Source: Thalassotalea sp. G2M2-11 (GTDB lineage: Bacteria; Pseudomonadota; Gammaproteobacteria; Enterobacterales; Alteromonadaceae). From it: a DNA stretch of 64,000 nucleotides. The notes under the pieces are model-generated. The model did not search any database. It was not told the DNA's origin and worked only from the letters and a program-made list of their open reading frames with translations. The DNA lies in NCBI RefSeq assembly GCF_017168195.1, contig NZ_JADNYL010000002.1, positions 620,001 to 684,000 of the forward strand, in the 5' to 3' direction. This document shows, piece by piece, positions 1 through 12,594 of this stretch. The position numbers and the translations under genes are program-made. Positions within the stretch are counted from its first letter, which is position 1. Every line of letters begins with the position of its first letter.

Positions 1-1601
1 GCCACAGAGACTTCTCCCGCAGGGATCACTGGCCCCCAAGAAACATTCACAAAGTGTGGGATCAAGGTATCAATATCTGTCATGGTTCTGGCTTTATCCG
101 GTGGCGTGGTTTGCGGGTGATCGGCTTTGTAAGGCCCTTCTGGCATATTATTTAAACACTGTTCAATAATACGAATGCTTTGCCGCATTTCTTCTACCCG
201 CACACGACAACGATCATAGCAATCACCACGTTCACCAACAGGCACATCAAAATCAAATTGATCATAACCGCCGTATGGCCGCTGCTTTCTTAAATCCCAC
301 GAGAACCCTGTTGCTCGCAAACCTGGGCCTGTGACTCCCCATTCCAATGCCTCTTTGGTTGAATAAGCTCCGACATTAATGGTACGATTTTTTAACAAAG
401 AATTTTGCATCACCATCTTTTCGTATTCATCTAAACGCTTAGGTAAATATTCAACGTAGTCACGCACTAATTGTTCCCAACCTTTGGGAAGATCTGAAGC
501 AATACCACCAATTCGAAACCAACTAGGGTGCATTCTTGCGCCAGTAAACGCTTCGATAATGCCAAATAACTTTTCTCGATCAACAAACATATAAAAGATT
601 GGTGATAAAGCGCCAATATCCTGAGCAAAGGTGCCATAAAATAATAAATGACTTAAAATTCTGAACATTTCTGCCGTCATAATGCGGATCACTTTTGCCC
701 TATCAGGCACTGTGATCCCTGCAAGCTTTTCAACCGCCATAACATAAGGAAAGTTATTCATTACCCCGCCGAGGTAATCAATACGATCGGTATAAGGGAT
801 GTAACTGTGCCAAGATTGTCGCTCACCCATTTTTTCTGCGCCGCGATGGTGATAACCAATATCGGGCACACAATCGACAATTTCTTCACCATCCATTTGT
901 AAAACAATTCGAAAAGCGCCATGCACACTCGGATGGTTAGGGCCTAAATTTAAAAACATAAAATCGTTATCTTGACTCTGGCGCTTCATGCCCCAAGCTT
1001 CAGGATCAAACTGTAATGCCTGTTGTTCTTCGTCTTGTTTAAGCGGCGGTAAACTAAAGGGTTCCATTTCAGTCGCCCGAGCAGGATGTGTTTTTAATAG
1101 TGGATGTCCATGCCAGGTATTCGGCATTAAAATTCGCGTCAAATAGGGATGGTTGTCAAACACAATGCCAAACATGTCCCAAACTTCTCGCTCATACCAG
1201 TTAGCATTCGGCCAAAAACTACAGATACTTGGCAGCGTTTTATCCTGCTTTCCTAAGGCTACTTTAATACGCAAATCAACATTACGTTGATACGAAATTA
1301 AATGATAACTCACGGTAAAATCACTGACATGCACGGCTTTGCAAGTTCGTTCAGACTCATCAATGGCAGTAATGTCAAAACACACTTCAAATGGCTTAGC
1401 TAAGTCAAACCTCAGTACTTGCATCAATTGACATAGTTGGTTCTTATCAACCCAGCAACTGGTAATATCATCCACAATGTTTTCAATTGCTGTCACAGGC
1501 GTAAGCGATAAGCCACTATCTTGCGCAAGTATTTCATCGATAATGGGCAATGTATGGCTAGGTTGCCAATCACGGCTTGCTTGAAGGTTAATACTTGCCA
1601 T
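1..1601 (-). CDS. nuoCD: NADH-quinone oxidoreductase subunit C/D fusion (partial)
   Basis: This is the N-terminal ~533 codons of a fused NuoC-NuoD subunit of proton-pumping complex I; the 3' end lies beyond the window start. Translating the minus strand from the ATG at 1601 gives a NuoC (30-kDa) part with [13 protein letters not shown] linker follows, then the NuoD (49-kDa) part with [14 protein letters not shown] and [13 protein letters not shown], which build the quinone-binding cavity next to cluster N2. The C-D fusion is the same arrangement as in E. coli. The start ATG overlaps the nuoB stop by one base (TAATG), so translation is probably coupled. The product is a peripheral-arm subunit on the cytoplasmic side. 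Identity is secure; only completeness is limited by the edge. Confidence 0.95.
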   Translation of the reverse strand, partial: MASINLQASRDWQPSHTLPIIDEILAQDSGLSLTPVTAIENIVDDITSCWVDKNQLCQLMQVLRFDLAKPFEVCFDITAIDESERTCKAVHVSDFTVSYHLISYQRNVDLRIKVALGKQDKTLPSICSFWPNANWYEREVWDMFGIVFDNHPYLTRILMPNTWHGHPLLKTHPARATEMEPFSLPPLKQDEEQQALQFDPEAWGMKRQSQDNDFMFLNLGPNHPSVHGAFRIVLQMDGEEIVDCVPDIGYHHRGAEKMGERQSWHSYIPYTDRIDYLGGVMNNFPYVMAVEKLAGITVPDRAKVIRIMTAEMFRILSHLLFYGTFAQDIGALSPIFYMFVDREKLFGIIEAFTGARMHPSWFRIGGIASDLPKGWEQLVRDYVEYLPKRLDEYEKMVMQNSLLKNRTINVGAYSTKEALEWGVTGPGLRATGFSWDLRKQRPYGGYDQFDFDVPVGERGDCYDRCRVRVEEMRQSIRIIEQCLNNMPEGPYKADHPQTTPPDKARTMTDIDTLIPHFVNVSWGPVIPAGEVSV

Positions 1602-2239
1602 TAGATAGAATCCGGCTCGTCAAGTTGTTGCACATTGATACGATGTTCATGCTTAATATCACGCAGTGATGGTTTTTCTATTTGCGTCACATTTTGCTCA
1701 CCCACCACCCAGCTTAAGGGTCTTGGCTGGTGGGCAATTGCATTTTGCAACAACAGCAAACCTTCCAGTAACGCTTCCGGTCTTGGCGGACAGCCCGGCA
1801 CATAAACATCAACCGGTATAAATTTATCCACCCCTTGTACAACACTGTAAATGTCATACATACCACCAGAATTAGCACAAGAGCCCATGGATATAATCCA
1901 CTTAGGCTCTAACAACTGCTCATATAAATGCTGTACCACAGGTGCCATTTTTCGAAAACAGGTACCTGAGATCACCATTAAGTCAGCTTGTCTCGGGGTG
2001 GCTCTGATCACTTCAGCACCAAAACGTGCAATATCATGTCGTGAGGTAAAGCTTGTGGCCATTTCAACATAGCAACAACTTAAACCAAAATTGAACGGCC
2101 AAACTGAGTTTTTTCGCCCCCAGTTCACCATATCATCAAGTTTGGCCATAAAAATATTTCGTTTAAGCTCTTGCTCTGATATTTTTTGCGATGCTGTCAT
2201 TGCCTGATCAAGTTTCGCTTTTGTTAACGACCAATCCAT
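1601..2239 (-). CDS. nuoB: NADH-quinone oxidoreductase subunit B
   Basis: This 212-residue subunit carries the terminal 4Fe-4S cluster N2, which passes electrons to quinone. The cluster ligands are visible: the tandem CC in [11 protein letters not shown], the Cys in [11 protein letters not shown] and the Cys in [32 protein letters not shown] is the conserved family block between the last two. There is a short polar N-terminal extension (about 30 residues) and a variable C-terminal tail. It sits between nuoA and nuoCD with one-base stop/start overlaps on both sides (TGATG upstream, TAATG downstream), so the three are one operon. Confidence 0.97.
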   Translation of the reverse strand: MDWSLTKAKLDQAMTASQKISEQELKRNIFMAKLDDMVNWGRKNSVWPFNFGLSCCYVEMATSFTSRHDIARFGAEVIRATPRQADLMVISGTCFRKMAPVVQHLYEQLLEPKWIISMGSCANSGGMYDIYSVVQGVDKFIPVDVYVPGCPPRPEALLEGLLLLQNAIAHQPRPLSWVVGEQNVTQIEKPSLRDIKHEHRINVQQLDEPDSI

Positions 2240-2679
2240 CAGCGACCTCGCGATGTTGATGTGTAGGAAGACATTGTTAATTGATTTTGTCTATAGGGAA
2301 GGTGTCGGCGTTTCAATGACAAAGCACCAATTCGCCAGATATAAATCAAAGCAGCAAGTAACACGAATATAAAAATACTCGCTTCAATAAATCCCATCCA
2401 GCCAACGTCATCGAATGCAATCACCCAAGCAAATAAATAAATCGTTTCTAAATCAAAAATAACGAAGAAAATAGCGTAGAGGAAAAAATGGCTGGTAAAA
2501 CGTGTTTTATTGTCATCAATGGAAACCACACCCGATTCATAGGGAATATTTTTCGCACGGGTATGGGTTTTAGGGCCAAGCACATAAGAGAGCACCATCA
2601 TAAACACCAACATACCCGCCAAAATAAGAAAATATGCGGCGATCGGCCATAATTGCGTCATTTGCTCTGATATATTCAC
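2239..2679 (-). CDS. nuoA: NADH-quinone oxidoreductase subunit A
   Basis: This 146-residue membrane subunit of complex I has three predicted transmembrane helices: about residues 12-35, 62-85 and 95-115. The conserved loop after helix 1 contains the family signature around PYESGV, which lines the quinone channel, and [19 protein letters not shown] is the classic second-helix motif. It is the first gene of the operon. About 610 bp without a gene lie upstream, so the nuo promoter should be there. The C-terminal ~25 residues ([10 protein letters not shown] onward) are polar and poorly conserved in the family. Confidence 0.95.
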   Translation of the reverse strand: MNISEQMTQLWPIAAYFLILAGMLVFMMVLSYVLGPKTHTRAKNIPYESGVVSIDDNKTRFTSHFFLYAIFFVIFDLETIYLFAWVIAFDDVGWMGFIEASIFIFVLLAALIYIWRIGALSLKRRHLPYRQNQLTMSSYTSTSRGR

Positions 2680-3109
2680 AGCGCCCCCAAATCATTTAAC
2701 ATCTTTACGGATGTATAAATCGATAGACCGCTGACTTACCGAAATGCCCACTATGCAACTTACTTCATGATCTTCATGACGAATGCCTAACCTAAGTCGC
2801 AATCTATATATTTTGTTGTTAATACTGACTATAAGATAAAGCTTGAAAAATGCAAAATTTTCTTAAAATTCAATAGCTTTAGATAAAAGAATAGCCATAG
2901 AAAGCCGTGACAGTATCAATAACTGTCTGAAAATGATGTTAGTGGTGATACCGTCTTAACCGACGGGGTAAAATTGTGATATTAGTCAATAGCGCATTGA
3001 ACCAATAACCAATTAACTTATCTTTATAGCGTTATTATTATTATTCGATGTCTGCTCCTCATCAATCCAAAGATAACATTGCATGATCACAACAATAATT
3101 TGAGTATAG
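2680..3109. other. Intergenic region upstream of nuoA
   Basis: This stretch lies between the nuoA start and the terminator of the Lon-like gene. It is A/T-rich, has no convincing open reading frame on either strand and no tRNA-like fold that I can see. The nuo promoter and any regulatory sites must lie here on the minus strand, but I could not single out a convincing -35/-10 pair. Confidence 0.5.
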
Positions 3110-3150
3110 AAAAAAAAACTTCATTTGCTTAATAATTGAGCAAATAAAGT
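3110..3150 (-). terminator. Rho-independent terminator of the Lon-like protease gene
   Basis: Read on the minus strand, a hairpin of about 12 bp (arms at 3118-3129 and 3139-3150, one mismatch, loop around TAATTATTA) is followed by nine T residues (complement of 3110-3118). It lies about 140 bp beyond the stop of the protease gene at 3292. The stem is A/T-rich, so strength is uncertain. Confidence 0.6.
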
Positions 3151-3291
3151 TAAGTTTGTCTAAAAGCTGCTATTTTCTAGGTCACAGAATGTCTTACAGC
3201 ATCGCTAAAACGTTATCTCCACTGTCGATAAACCCGATACTAGATGTGATTGGAGATGAGCAAGGTGTGCAACAATCTCACAGGGCAGGTC

Positions 3292-5688
3292 CTAATCTTC
3301 TTCACCACCGTCAAGTAAATCAGAAAGATTAGCCAGTTTATCAAGTACAATGGCGTGAATGGATTTTCGCGGATAACGCCCGACACTATTGATCATACCC
3401 GCGGGTTGTTTCATCAATATTTCCAATGCTTGATCAACATTTTCTACTGCATAGATATGAAATTTTTTCGCCTCAACGGCAGCAATCACTTCAGCAGATA
3501 ACATCAGGTTGATCATATTTGTCTTGGGAATAATGACCCCTTGTTGACCTGTCAAACCTTTGTCTTGGCACAGTCGATAAAAGCCTTCGATTTTTTCATT
3601 AACCCCACCGATTGATTGCACTTCACCATGTTGGTTCATTGAACCTGTGATCGCGATGCCTTGGTCAATGGGCAGGTGTGAAATAGCAGAGATCAATGCA
3701 CATAACTCAGCCATAGAAGCACTATCACCATCAATATGACCGTAAGATTGTTCAATGGCGATATTAGCGGATATTGTCACTGAAAAACGTTGACCATACT
3801 TATGACCAATATAACCAGATAGTAATAAGACACCTTTGGAATGGATAGAGCGCCCTAAATCAACTTCTCGCTCTATATCGGTAATTCCATGGCTTCCCAC
3901 ATAGACAGTGGCTGTGATCCTAGCGGGTGTTCCAAAGACGCTGTCGCCGATTTCTAACACGGTCAAACCATTCACTTTCCCCACTTGACTCCCTTGGGTA
4001 CTGATCAACACTTGTTCTTCTTTGATTTCATTAAGCCAAGCTTCACTGATCCGTCCGGTCCGTCTTTCTTTGGCAGCCAAAGCACGTTTAACAAATTCTG
4101 CTGTTAACTCTTGCTGCTCATTTTGTTGTTGCCAAAAATATACCGCTTCATCAAGTAAATCATTAACTTGTGAAATATTAATTGACACTTTATGCTGATG
4201 TTCTGCTCGCCTAAGGGCATAACGAATTAATTCAACCACGGCACTGGTAGTGATCGGTGGATATTGGTGTTTCTTACCTCGTAAACGAATTAATTGAGCA
4301 TACTCCAGTAAATGTTGCTCTGTATTGTCTAAGTGACGATCAAAGTCGGCTAATACACGAAATAACTCAGCAAACTCTTGATCATAATCTTGCAAGGTAT
4401 AGTAAATATCTGGATCCCCTAATAATACTACTTTCACATTAAGTGGTATTTTCTCAGGTTGTAACGTCACGCCACTCGTTTGAGCGTATTCTGAATAAGG
4501 GTTTTCAATGGTTATTTGTTGAGTTTTTAATGCCAACTTTAATCGCGACCACACAAGAGGTTGGTTTAACAACTTATCAGCCTCTAATAATAAATAACCA
4601 CCATTAGCCTTATGCAAAGCACCAGGTCGAATTAATCGGTAACTCGTGTAAGTGCTCCCTTGAAACGTTGAAAAATCAACATGTCCAAATAAATTTTGAA
4701 AGGTAGGATTTTGCTCATAGACCACAGGTGCGCCTTCATCGGCAGAACGTGCCACTAATAAGTTTGGCAAAAAACGCTCCTGCATTAATTTACGCGCATC
4801 TTTCTCACTTTGCTCTTTCTCTGCATTTTCATCTAAAAGAATATCAAGCGTAGCCTCTACAACATGTGCTTTTACCTTGGATAAATACTTTAATACTCCT
4901 AAATTACTGGCAAACTCATGCTCAAGCTCTTTTAAAAAAGGACGAATACTTTGCTCAGCAGTTTCATGCTTCAATTTTCGTAACTTATCTGATGAAATAC
5001 GCTTCCATTGCGGTAATTCGATTAACTGCTCTGATAATAAGTTTTCTAACTTTTCCAATAAAGCATAGAAATCATTACGCTTACTTTCTGGTAAGTTTGC
5101 AAATTCTTTATCATTGATTGGTTGACCATCTACCAAAGGAGAAAAGCCGATTTCACCCGCTTCCTCGTATAACACTACATCATTATTTAATGCGGTCGCT
5201 TCAACAATGGCAATGGCTTCATCATATTTTTGATTAAACTCTCGATCAATTGCAGCCTTTTGACGCTGATATCCTGGGTTATCAAACACTTCAGGAAATA
5301 AATCTAATAACTCATCAATAAAGGTATTAATACGCGCTAACAATTGTTTGCCATCGCCGGGACTCACATACAAGCGATAAGGTGCATGAACATCATCAAA
5401 GTTATTAATATAACACCACTCATCAGGCGTTTGTTCTTTCGCAGCTTTAGCCGATAACATTTGCATAATCAAGGTTTGACGACCAGTGCCATGCTCCCCC
5501 ATCGCATAAATATTAAAACCTTTATTTTGCATCGCTAAGCCGAAGTCTAATGCTTCTTTTGCACGGTGATGACCTAAAAACACGGATTCATTTTTCTCTT
5601 CATCTTGCGTTGAAGCAAAAAGCGTTTCATCCAGTTCTGCAGTTAATTGTTGGGCTGATAAACGGTTATTCTCAATCGATAAGGTCAT
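3292..5688 (-). CDS. Lon-like ATP-dependent protease (YcbZ/LonB type)
   Basis: This 798-residue AAA+ serine protease is predicted to unfold and degrade proteins in the cytosol. The N-terminal half is the AAA_32-type ATPase of the YcbZ family, with a variant P-loop MGEHGTGRQT at about residue 62. A long helical insertion follows, then the sensor region VVLLGDPDIYY. The C-terminal Lon S16 domain has the Ser-Lys dyad: Ser656 in HIDGDSASMAEL and Lys699 in GGVNEKIEGF. Their 43-residue spacing is the same as in classical Lon. It lacks the classical Lon N-terminal substrate domain and is longer than E. coli YcbZ. It is a single gene with its own terminator. A short SD-like GGTGA precedes the ATG. 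Confidence 0.9.
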   Translation of the reverse strand: MTLSIENNRLSAQQLTAELDETLFASTQDEEKNESVFLGHHRAKEALDFGLAMQNKGFNIYAMGEHGTGRQTLIMQMLSAKAAKEQTPDEWCYINNFDDVHAPYRLYVSPGDGKQLLARINTFIDELLDLFPEVFDNPGYQRQKAAIDREFNQKYDEAIAIVEATALNNDVVLYEEAGEIGFSPLVDGQPINDKEFANLPESKRNDFYALLEKLENLLSEQLIELPQWKRISSDKLRKLKHETAEQSIRPFLKELEHEFASNLGVLKYLSKVKAHVVEATLDILLDENAEKEQSEKDARKLMQERFLPNLLVARSADEGAPVVYEQNPTFQNLFGHVDFSTFQGSTYTSYRLIRPGALHKANGGYLLLEADKLLNQPLVWSRLKLALKTQQITIENPYSEYAQTSGVTLQPEKIPLNVKVVLLGDPDIYYTLQDYDQEFAELFRVLADFDRHLDNTEQHLLEYAQLIRLRGKKHQYPPITTSAVVELIRYALRRAEHQHKVSINISQVNDLLDEAVYFWQQQNEQQELTAEFVKRALAAKERRTGRISEAWLNEIKEEQVLISTQGSQVGKVNGLTVLEIGDSVFGTPARITATVYVGSHGITDIEREVDLGRSIHSKGVLLLSGYIGHKYGQRFSVTISANIAIEQSYGHIDGDSASMAELCALISAISHLPIDQGIAITGSMNQHGEVQSIGGVNEKIEGFYRLCQDKGLTGQQGVIIPKTNMINLMLSAEVIAAVEAKKFHIYAVENVDQALEILMKQPAGMINSVGRYPRKSIHAIVLDKLANLSDLLDGGEED

Positions 5689-5851
5689 GCAATATCACCA
5701 AAGGGCTAATTTATTATTCGCGGTAAGTTTGTATTAAGCATCATGTAGAAAAACAAAACAAATGAACAAGTTATAAACACTAACACTAGAATACAAAAGA
5801 ACGCTTAGTTTACTCTGCATTGGCTTTAATAAGCAAAAAATGTTGCATTTT

Positions 5852-6331
5852 TTATGGTGTTAAACTTTTACGCGTAAAATGGTTATGACCGCAATGTAGA
5901 CAATCAGTAATTTCAGTTAAATGGCTTATATGTAAAATATGGTGGCACTTTTGGCATTCTATAATACCAAAGCCTATATAATCCCCCGTTGTATATTCTC
6001 CTTGATGCTGAAAATCTTCCGACAACTCTGCCCATTCTACTTGCGATTTATCGGTTATATTTTCCATTAACGCCCAAAATGATTCATTCATTAGGCCCAG
6101 ATAAATAGAGTGTTTAGCTTGTTCTTGATATTGCTGATAAAACTCATGTAGATCATAATTAAAATTATCAATAAACTGCTTTACCTTTTCTTCAGGAATT
6201 GTTTCCGCCGCTTTTAATACCACCTTAGCGTGCTCAACAATTTCAACAATTTTTGTGACTTCGTGTTGCTTAACATCAACAATCCAACGAGATAATCGAT
6301 TATAAAAATCTGAACTTCGCTCTTTATTCAC
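5852..6331 (-). CDS. ybeL: YbeL-type zinc-ribbon protein (DUF1451)
   Basis: This is a 159-residue protein of unknown molecular role. The N-terminal two thirds are helical and acidic. The C-terminal third is a zinc ribbon with two Cys pairs, CQKCHHILH and CLHCGHNHF. The residues NITDKSQVEWAELSEDFQHQGEY match the E. coli YbeL family block. I place the start at the GTG at 6331 (MNKERSSDF), which aligns with the family start and has GGAG six bases upstream. A longer frame from a GTG at 6343 is also open. It is divergent from leuS; in E. coli ybeL is likewise beside leuS, which supports the assignment. Confidence 0.85.
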   Translation of the reverse strand: MNKERSSDFYNRLSRWIVDVKQHEVTKIVEIVEHAKVVLKAAETIPEEKVKQFIDNFNYDLHEFYQQYQEQAKHSIYLGLMNESFWALMENITDKSQVEWAELSEDFQHQGEYTTGDYIGFGIIECQKCHHILHISHLTEITDCLHCGHNHFTRKSLTP

Positions 6332-6541
6332 AGGCAACTCCACCGCTATTAGTCCTTATCTTTTATATAGTATAAATTTGCCTATAAATCCTATTATCAA
6401 CCGATAGAATCAAAAAACAGTGATAAATCGCACAATTATCGAACACCTCTTCCGATTAAGCTTGTCGAATAATAGGTATTTCATGTATTCTATGACGATT
6501 ATTTTATCCGCCGAAATGTCTCGTTTTATCAAACAAAATAA

Positions 6542-9160
<2,619 letters not shown>

Positions 9161-9196
9161 CCCTGTGAGTCATTGTCGATACAATAGGTTAATTAG

Positions 9197-9709
9197 ATGA
9201 AAAGAGTAAGTGATTACTTACACCATAAAGCGAAAGTGCATAGTATGATCCTATGCACTTTACTGCTTGCTGCTTGTGGCTTTCAGTTACGCGGCAATTA
9301 CTTATTGTCGCCAGAATTGCAAACCATTTATGTTAGCTCTGTGGATCAATATGGTGAACTCACCCGCATTGTTAAACAACATTTGATCCGTAACCGAGTC
9401 AATGTGGTAAAACAATTCAGTGATGATCTACCACAAATGCGCATCCTCAAAGATAAGCTAGACCGTCGAACATTATCAGTATTCCCCAATGGTCAAGTGG
9501 CAGAATATGAGCTAATTTACACGGTGCGCTATGAAATTTTACGGGCCAACAAAGAGAAGCAATCATTTAAATTTGAGATCAATCGCAACTATCAGGATGA
9601 TCCCAACTTTGCCTTAGCTAAAAGTCGTGAACTGGCATTAATGTTACGTGAAATGCGCCTAGATGCAGCAGATAAAATTTTACGTTCTATGGCCAGTATT
9701 CAATCATAG
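9197..9709 (+). CDS. lptE: LPS-assembly lipoprotein LptE
   Basis: This is a 170-residue outer-membrane lipoprotein that plugs the LptD barrel and delivers LPS to the cell surface. The lipobox LLLAACGF puts the lipidated Cys at residue 27. The following GFQLRG is the typical start of mature LptE. The n-region is unusually long (about 15 residues, HHKAKVHS). A second start at the ATG at 9245 would give a shorter, more usual signal peptide but has a weaker upstream site. Position directly after leuS and before holA is as in E. coli (where it was called rlpB). Confidence 0.92.
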   Translation: MKRVSDYLHHKAKVHSMILCTLLLAACGFQLRGNYLLSPELQTIYVSSVDQYGELTRIVKQHLIRNRVNVVKQFSDDLPQMRILKDKLDRRTLSVFPNGQVAEYELIYTVRYEILRANKEKQSFKFEINRNYQDDPNFALAKSRELALMLREMRLDAADKILRSMASIQS

Positions 9710-9739
9710 CCTACTGAGCTTTAAGGATTGCTATCGCCT

Positions 9740-10783
9740 ATGCGAATTTATCACAATCAATTAATCAATACTGTTAATCAAGGATTCAAGCCTGTTTGGT
9801 TAATTTTTGGTGATGAACCTTGGCAAAAAAACAATAGCCTGGTCACGATCAAACAACATTTCAAGCAGCAAGGCTATGAAGAACTGATACGCCTGACCGT
9901 TGACGAAAAATTTGATTGGTCTGAACTAGAGCAAGAATATCAAGCGATGAGCTTGTTTGCTAACCAGCGCATTATTGAAGTGGAACTGACCAGCAATAAG
10001 ATAGGCGATAAAGGTAGCAAAGTACTAAGCGAGCTTAGTCAACAGCTTCATCAAGATGTGTTATTGCTCATACATGGTCAAAAACTTGATGGCGCTGGTC
10101 AAAAAAGAAAATGGTTTAAATCACTCGAATCTCAAGGCTGCTTTGTGCCTTTATATGATATTGAAGGTAAACCATTAAGCCATTGGATCCAAAACCAGGC
10201 AAGGCAATATCAGCTCAATATTCAGCCCGATGTGGTGCTGCAATTAGCAGAATTATTTGAAGGTAATTTAAACGCATTAGATCAAGAGTTACAAAAATTA
10301 GCGATCTTATTCGGCCAACAGCTGATCACCAGTGAAGATGCCGAACAATTGCTAATTAAACAAGCAAAGTTTAATCCTTTCCAACTTATTGATGCTGTAC
10401 TAACAGGCGATATCAAAAAAGCAGTTGCTATGTTAGATCAGTTACAACAAGACGGAACCGCTATTGGTCAATTAATTTGGTTTGTTCATAAAGAAGTCAA
10501 ACAATTAGCAACAATGCAACAACGTATGGAGCTAGGGGAAACCTTCAACAAACTGTGCAGCGAGTATCGTATATGGGACAAAAGAAAGCCACTTTATCAA
10601 CAAGCTCTCAATACTCTCTCTTCGCGCAGTCTGGCGCTTGCCTTATCGCGCATTGCTGAAGTCGATTTTCAGTCAAAAAGTGCCAGTGACTTTAATCCTT
10701 TCATTTTATTAGCCGATGTGATTGTTACCTTATATCACAGTGAGCAGATGAAAAACTTATCACTGAACTATGAATACAACTAA
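9740..10783 (+). CDS. holA: DNA polymerase III subunit delta
   Basis: The delta subunit of the clamp-loader complex opens the beta clamp ring. The protein is 347 residues, near the family's ~343. Its start MRIYHNQL aligns with the family N-terminus, with the family block VWLIFGDEPWQKN following. I chose the ATG at 9740 rather than the TTG at 9728: AAGGA at 9723-9727 directly abuts the TTG, leaving no spacing, whereas the ATG lies 12 bases downstream. The C-terminal collar domain includes LIDAVLTGDIKKAVAML. Its 3' end overlaps nadD by 14 bases. Confidence 0.93.
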   Translation: MRIYHNQLINTVNQGFKPVWLIFGDEPWQKNNSLVTIKQHFKQQGYEELIRLTVDEKFDWSELEQEYQAMSLFANQRIIEVELTSNKIGDKGSKVLSELSQQLHQDVLLLIHGQKLDGAGQKRKWFKSLESQGCFVPLYDIEGKPLSHWIQNQARQYQLNIQPDVVLQLAELFEGNLNALDQELQKLAILFGQQLITSEDAEQLLIKQAKFNPFQLIDAVLTGDIKKAVAMLDQLQQDGTAIGQLIWFVHKEVKQLATMQQRMELGETFNKLCSEYRIWDKRKPLYQQALNTLSSRSLALALSRIAEVDFQSKSASDFNPFILLADVIVTLYHSEQMKNLSLNYEYN

Positions 10784-11441
10784 ACGGCAGTCAGAGACAA
10801 AGCAACTTCATCGTATCGGCATACTGGGAGGAACTTTTGATCCAATCCATCATGGGCATATTTTCCCTGCCATAGAAACAGCTCAATGGTTAGGGCTTGA
10901 ATGCTTGCACCTAGTGCCAGCCCACATTCCCCCTCATAAACACAATACTACGGCCAACGCACAACAACGTAAAGCCATGGTAGAACTGGTTTGTCAGCAA
11001 TTTCCCATACTAAAACTTGATACCAGAGAATTAGCTCGTACTAAAGCTTCTTACACAGTCGATACATTAACAGAACTTAAACAGGAACAACCTCACAGCC
11101 AGTTATTTTTTGTCATGGGGATGGATTCACTACTCAGCTTCACCACTTGGCATCAATGGCAAACCATCTTAGAACTTTGCCATATAGTGGTCAATGTGAG
11201 GCCAGGCTATCAGCCGGTAGACTTGCACACGCCATCAATGAAGGAATTGTCAGCACACTTTGTGGAAACATTAGCGCAGTTACACCATTTAACATCGGGA
11301 AAGATCATTTTCCACCAACAACAAGCCCTTGATATATCATCGACTGAAATACGTGATGAAATATCAAAAAACATATTTGATAACAATAAATTACCTTCAA
11401 ATATCATCAGTTATATAAAGCAACAGCAACTTTATCTTTAA
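10770..11441 (+). CDS. nadD: Nicotinate-nucleotide adenylyltransferase
   Basis: The enzyme adenylylates nicotinate mononucleotide to deamido-NAD in NAD synthesis. The 223-residue protein has the nucleotidyltransferase signature GILGGTFDPIHHGHI near residue 18 and the second motif block ending ISSTEIRD (ISSTxIR) near the C-terminus. FVMGMDSLLSFTTWHQW is the family's substrate-binding region. It begins inside the end of holA, a 14-base overlap suggesting coupled translation. A 15-residue polar extension precedes the Rossmann core. The next gene, rsfS, is separated by 353 bp that contains an inverted-repeat element. Confidence 0.95.
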   Translation: MNTTKRQSETKQLHRIGILGGTFDPIHHGHIFPAIETAQWLGLECLHLVPAHIPPHKHNTTANAQQRKAMVELVCQQFPILKLDTRELARTKASYTVDTLTELKQEQPHSQLFFVMGMDSLLSFTTWHQWQTILELCHIVVNVRPGYQPVDLHTPSMKELSAHFVETLAQLHHLTSGKIIFHQQQALDISSTEIRDEISKNIFDNNKLPSNIISYIKQQQLYL

Positions 11442-11493
11442 TCAGTGCGTCTCTAGACGGTTAACCTAGTAAAAATTTAGTGGTATTATCTAA

Positions 11494-11753
11494 GGGCTGT
11501 TGAACTTCAAGTTTATTTTTTCAGCAGTTTGTTGGAGATTTATACAAGGCAGTACTTTTGATCTGTGGTTGTTCCACATGAAAAAGTGCTAACACAGTAG
11601 AAATGACAACAAACGCTGCCTGAAAGGTTCGCTTAAAAGCGTTTAACTGGGTGTTGTGAGGAGATTTGCTTAGATGACTAGGCGTCAATCCTCACGCCGT
11701 GATTAAAACGCTTTTCTCTCGAACAAAAATTAAACAGCAAAGATCAACAGCCC
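11494..11753. repeat. 260-bp element with terminal and nested internal inverted repeats
   Basis: The ends are perfect 10-bp inverted repeats, GGGCTGTTGA at 11494-11503 and TCAACAGCCC at 11744-11753. The match resumes inward (11511-11521 with 11725-11735, 10 of 11). Inside are two further structures. The first pairs 11522-11534 with 11607-11618, enclosing 11551-11559 with 11582-11590 and TGTGG/CCACA. The second pairs 11635-11644 with 11706-11715, enclosing GTGAGGA (11656-11662) and TCCTCAC (11689-11695). The whole folds like a three-way junction on either strand. No ORF and no clear target duplication are visible. It could be a MITE-like non-autonomous element or a structured leader RNA of rsfS. 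Confidence 0.7.
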
Positions 11754-11794
11754 ATTGGGTTATTAAACAACTTAACATTAAAAGAGAAGTAACT

Positions 11795-12112
11795 TTGCAA
11801 AATAAAGCATTAACCGCTTTTGTCACTGAAAAAATAGCAGACATGAAAGGTCGCGATATTACCACGTTAGATATTGCTGATAAGTCCGACTTTGCCGACT
11901 ACATGATCGTTGCCTCAGGCAACTCCAGTCGTCATGTAAAATCCATCGCACAATCATTAGTCACAGACTGTCGCGCAGAAGGTGTCGAACCTTTAGGCAT
12001 CGAAGGTAATGATGTTGGCGAATGGGCCTTGGTTGATTTAGGCGATATCGTGATCCACATCATGACCGATGAAAGCCGTGATAAATACCAACTTGAACAA
12101 CTCTGGGAATAA
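11795..12112 (+). CDS. rsfS: Ribosomal silencing factor RsfS
   Basis: RsfS binds ribosomal protein uL14 and blocks subunit joining when nutrients are scarce. The protein (105 residues from the TTG at 11795) aligns with the E. coli protein from its first residues (LQNKALTAFVTEKI). Conserved blocks are ASGNSSRHVKSIA, PLGIEGND and WALVDLGDIVIHIM. GAGAAG lies five bases upstream of this TTG. An open frame extends back to a GTG at 11699, but those 32 codons run through the end of the inverted-repeat element and have no family similarity, so I reject that start. rlmH follows after nine bases. Confidence 0.92.
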   Translation: MQNKALTAFVTEKIADMKGRDITTLDIADKSDFADYMIVASGNSSRHVKSIAQSLVTDCRAEGVEPLGIEGNDVGEWALVDLGDIVIHIMTDESRDKYQLEQLWE

Positions 12113-12121
12113 TTTCAGCTA

Positions 12122-12592
12122 ATGCGTATCACACTCTACGCAGTCGGCAATAAAATGCCGAATTGGATCACACAAGGTTTCAACGAATACAGCCGTCGAT
12201 TCCCTCGTGATATGTCATTTCATTTGGTTGAAATCTCCCCGGGCAAACGAGGAAAAAATGCCGATATTGCGCGCATCCTTGAAAAAGAAGGTGAGCAAAT
12301 GCTGGCTGCTATTCCAAAAGGTTGCCGTATTGTCACACTAGAAGTTGAGGGAAAACCTTGGACAACACCACAGCTTGCCAAGCAACTTGAAAAGTGGCAA
12401 CTTGATAGCCGAGATGTCGCGTTATTAGTGGGAGGACCGGAAGGGTTAGCGCCGGCATGTATCGAGGCTTCAGAGCAAAAATGGTCACTGTCACCCTTAA
12501 CATTGCCGCATCCTATGGTACGCGTACTTGTCGCCGAAAGCCTCTATCGGGCTTGGAGTATAAACAATAACCATCCTTATCACAGAGAGTAA
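12122..12592 (+). CDS. rlmH: 23S rRNA (pseudouridine1915-N3)-methyltransferase
   Basis: This SPOUT-class methyltransferase modifies pseudouridine 1915 in helix 69 of 23S rRNA on the assembled 70S ribosome. The 156-residue protein has the usual family length. The AdoMet-binding trefoil knot is formed by [11 protein letters not shown] and the C-terminal block [18 protein letters not shown] followed by HPYHRE. It sits between rsfS (9-bp gap) and mrdA (2-bp gap), the same order as in E. coli (ybeB-ybeA-mrdA). Nothing unusual is seen. Confidence 0.97.
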   Translation: MRITLYAVGNKMPNWITQGFNEYSRRFPRDMSFHLVEISPGKRGKNADIARILEKEGEQMLAAIPKGCRIVTLEVEGKPWTTPQLAKQLEKWQLDSRDVALLVGGPEGLAPACIEASEQKWSLSPLTLPHPMVRVLVAESLYRAWSINNNHPYHRE

Positions 12593-12594
12593 CC

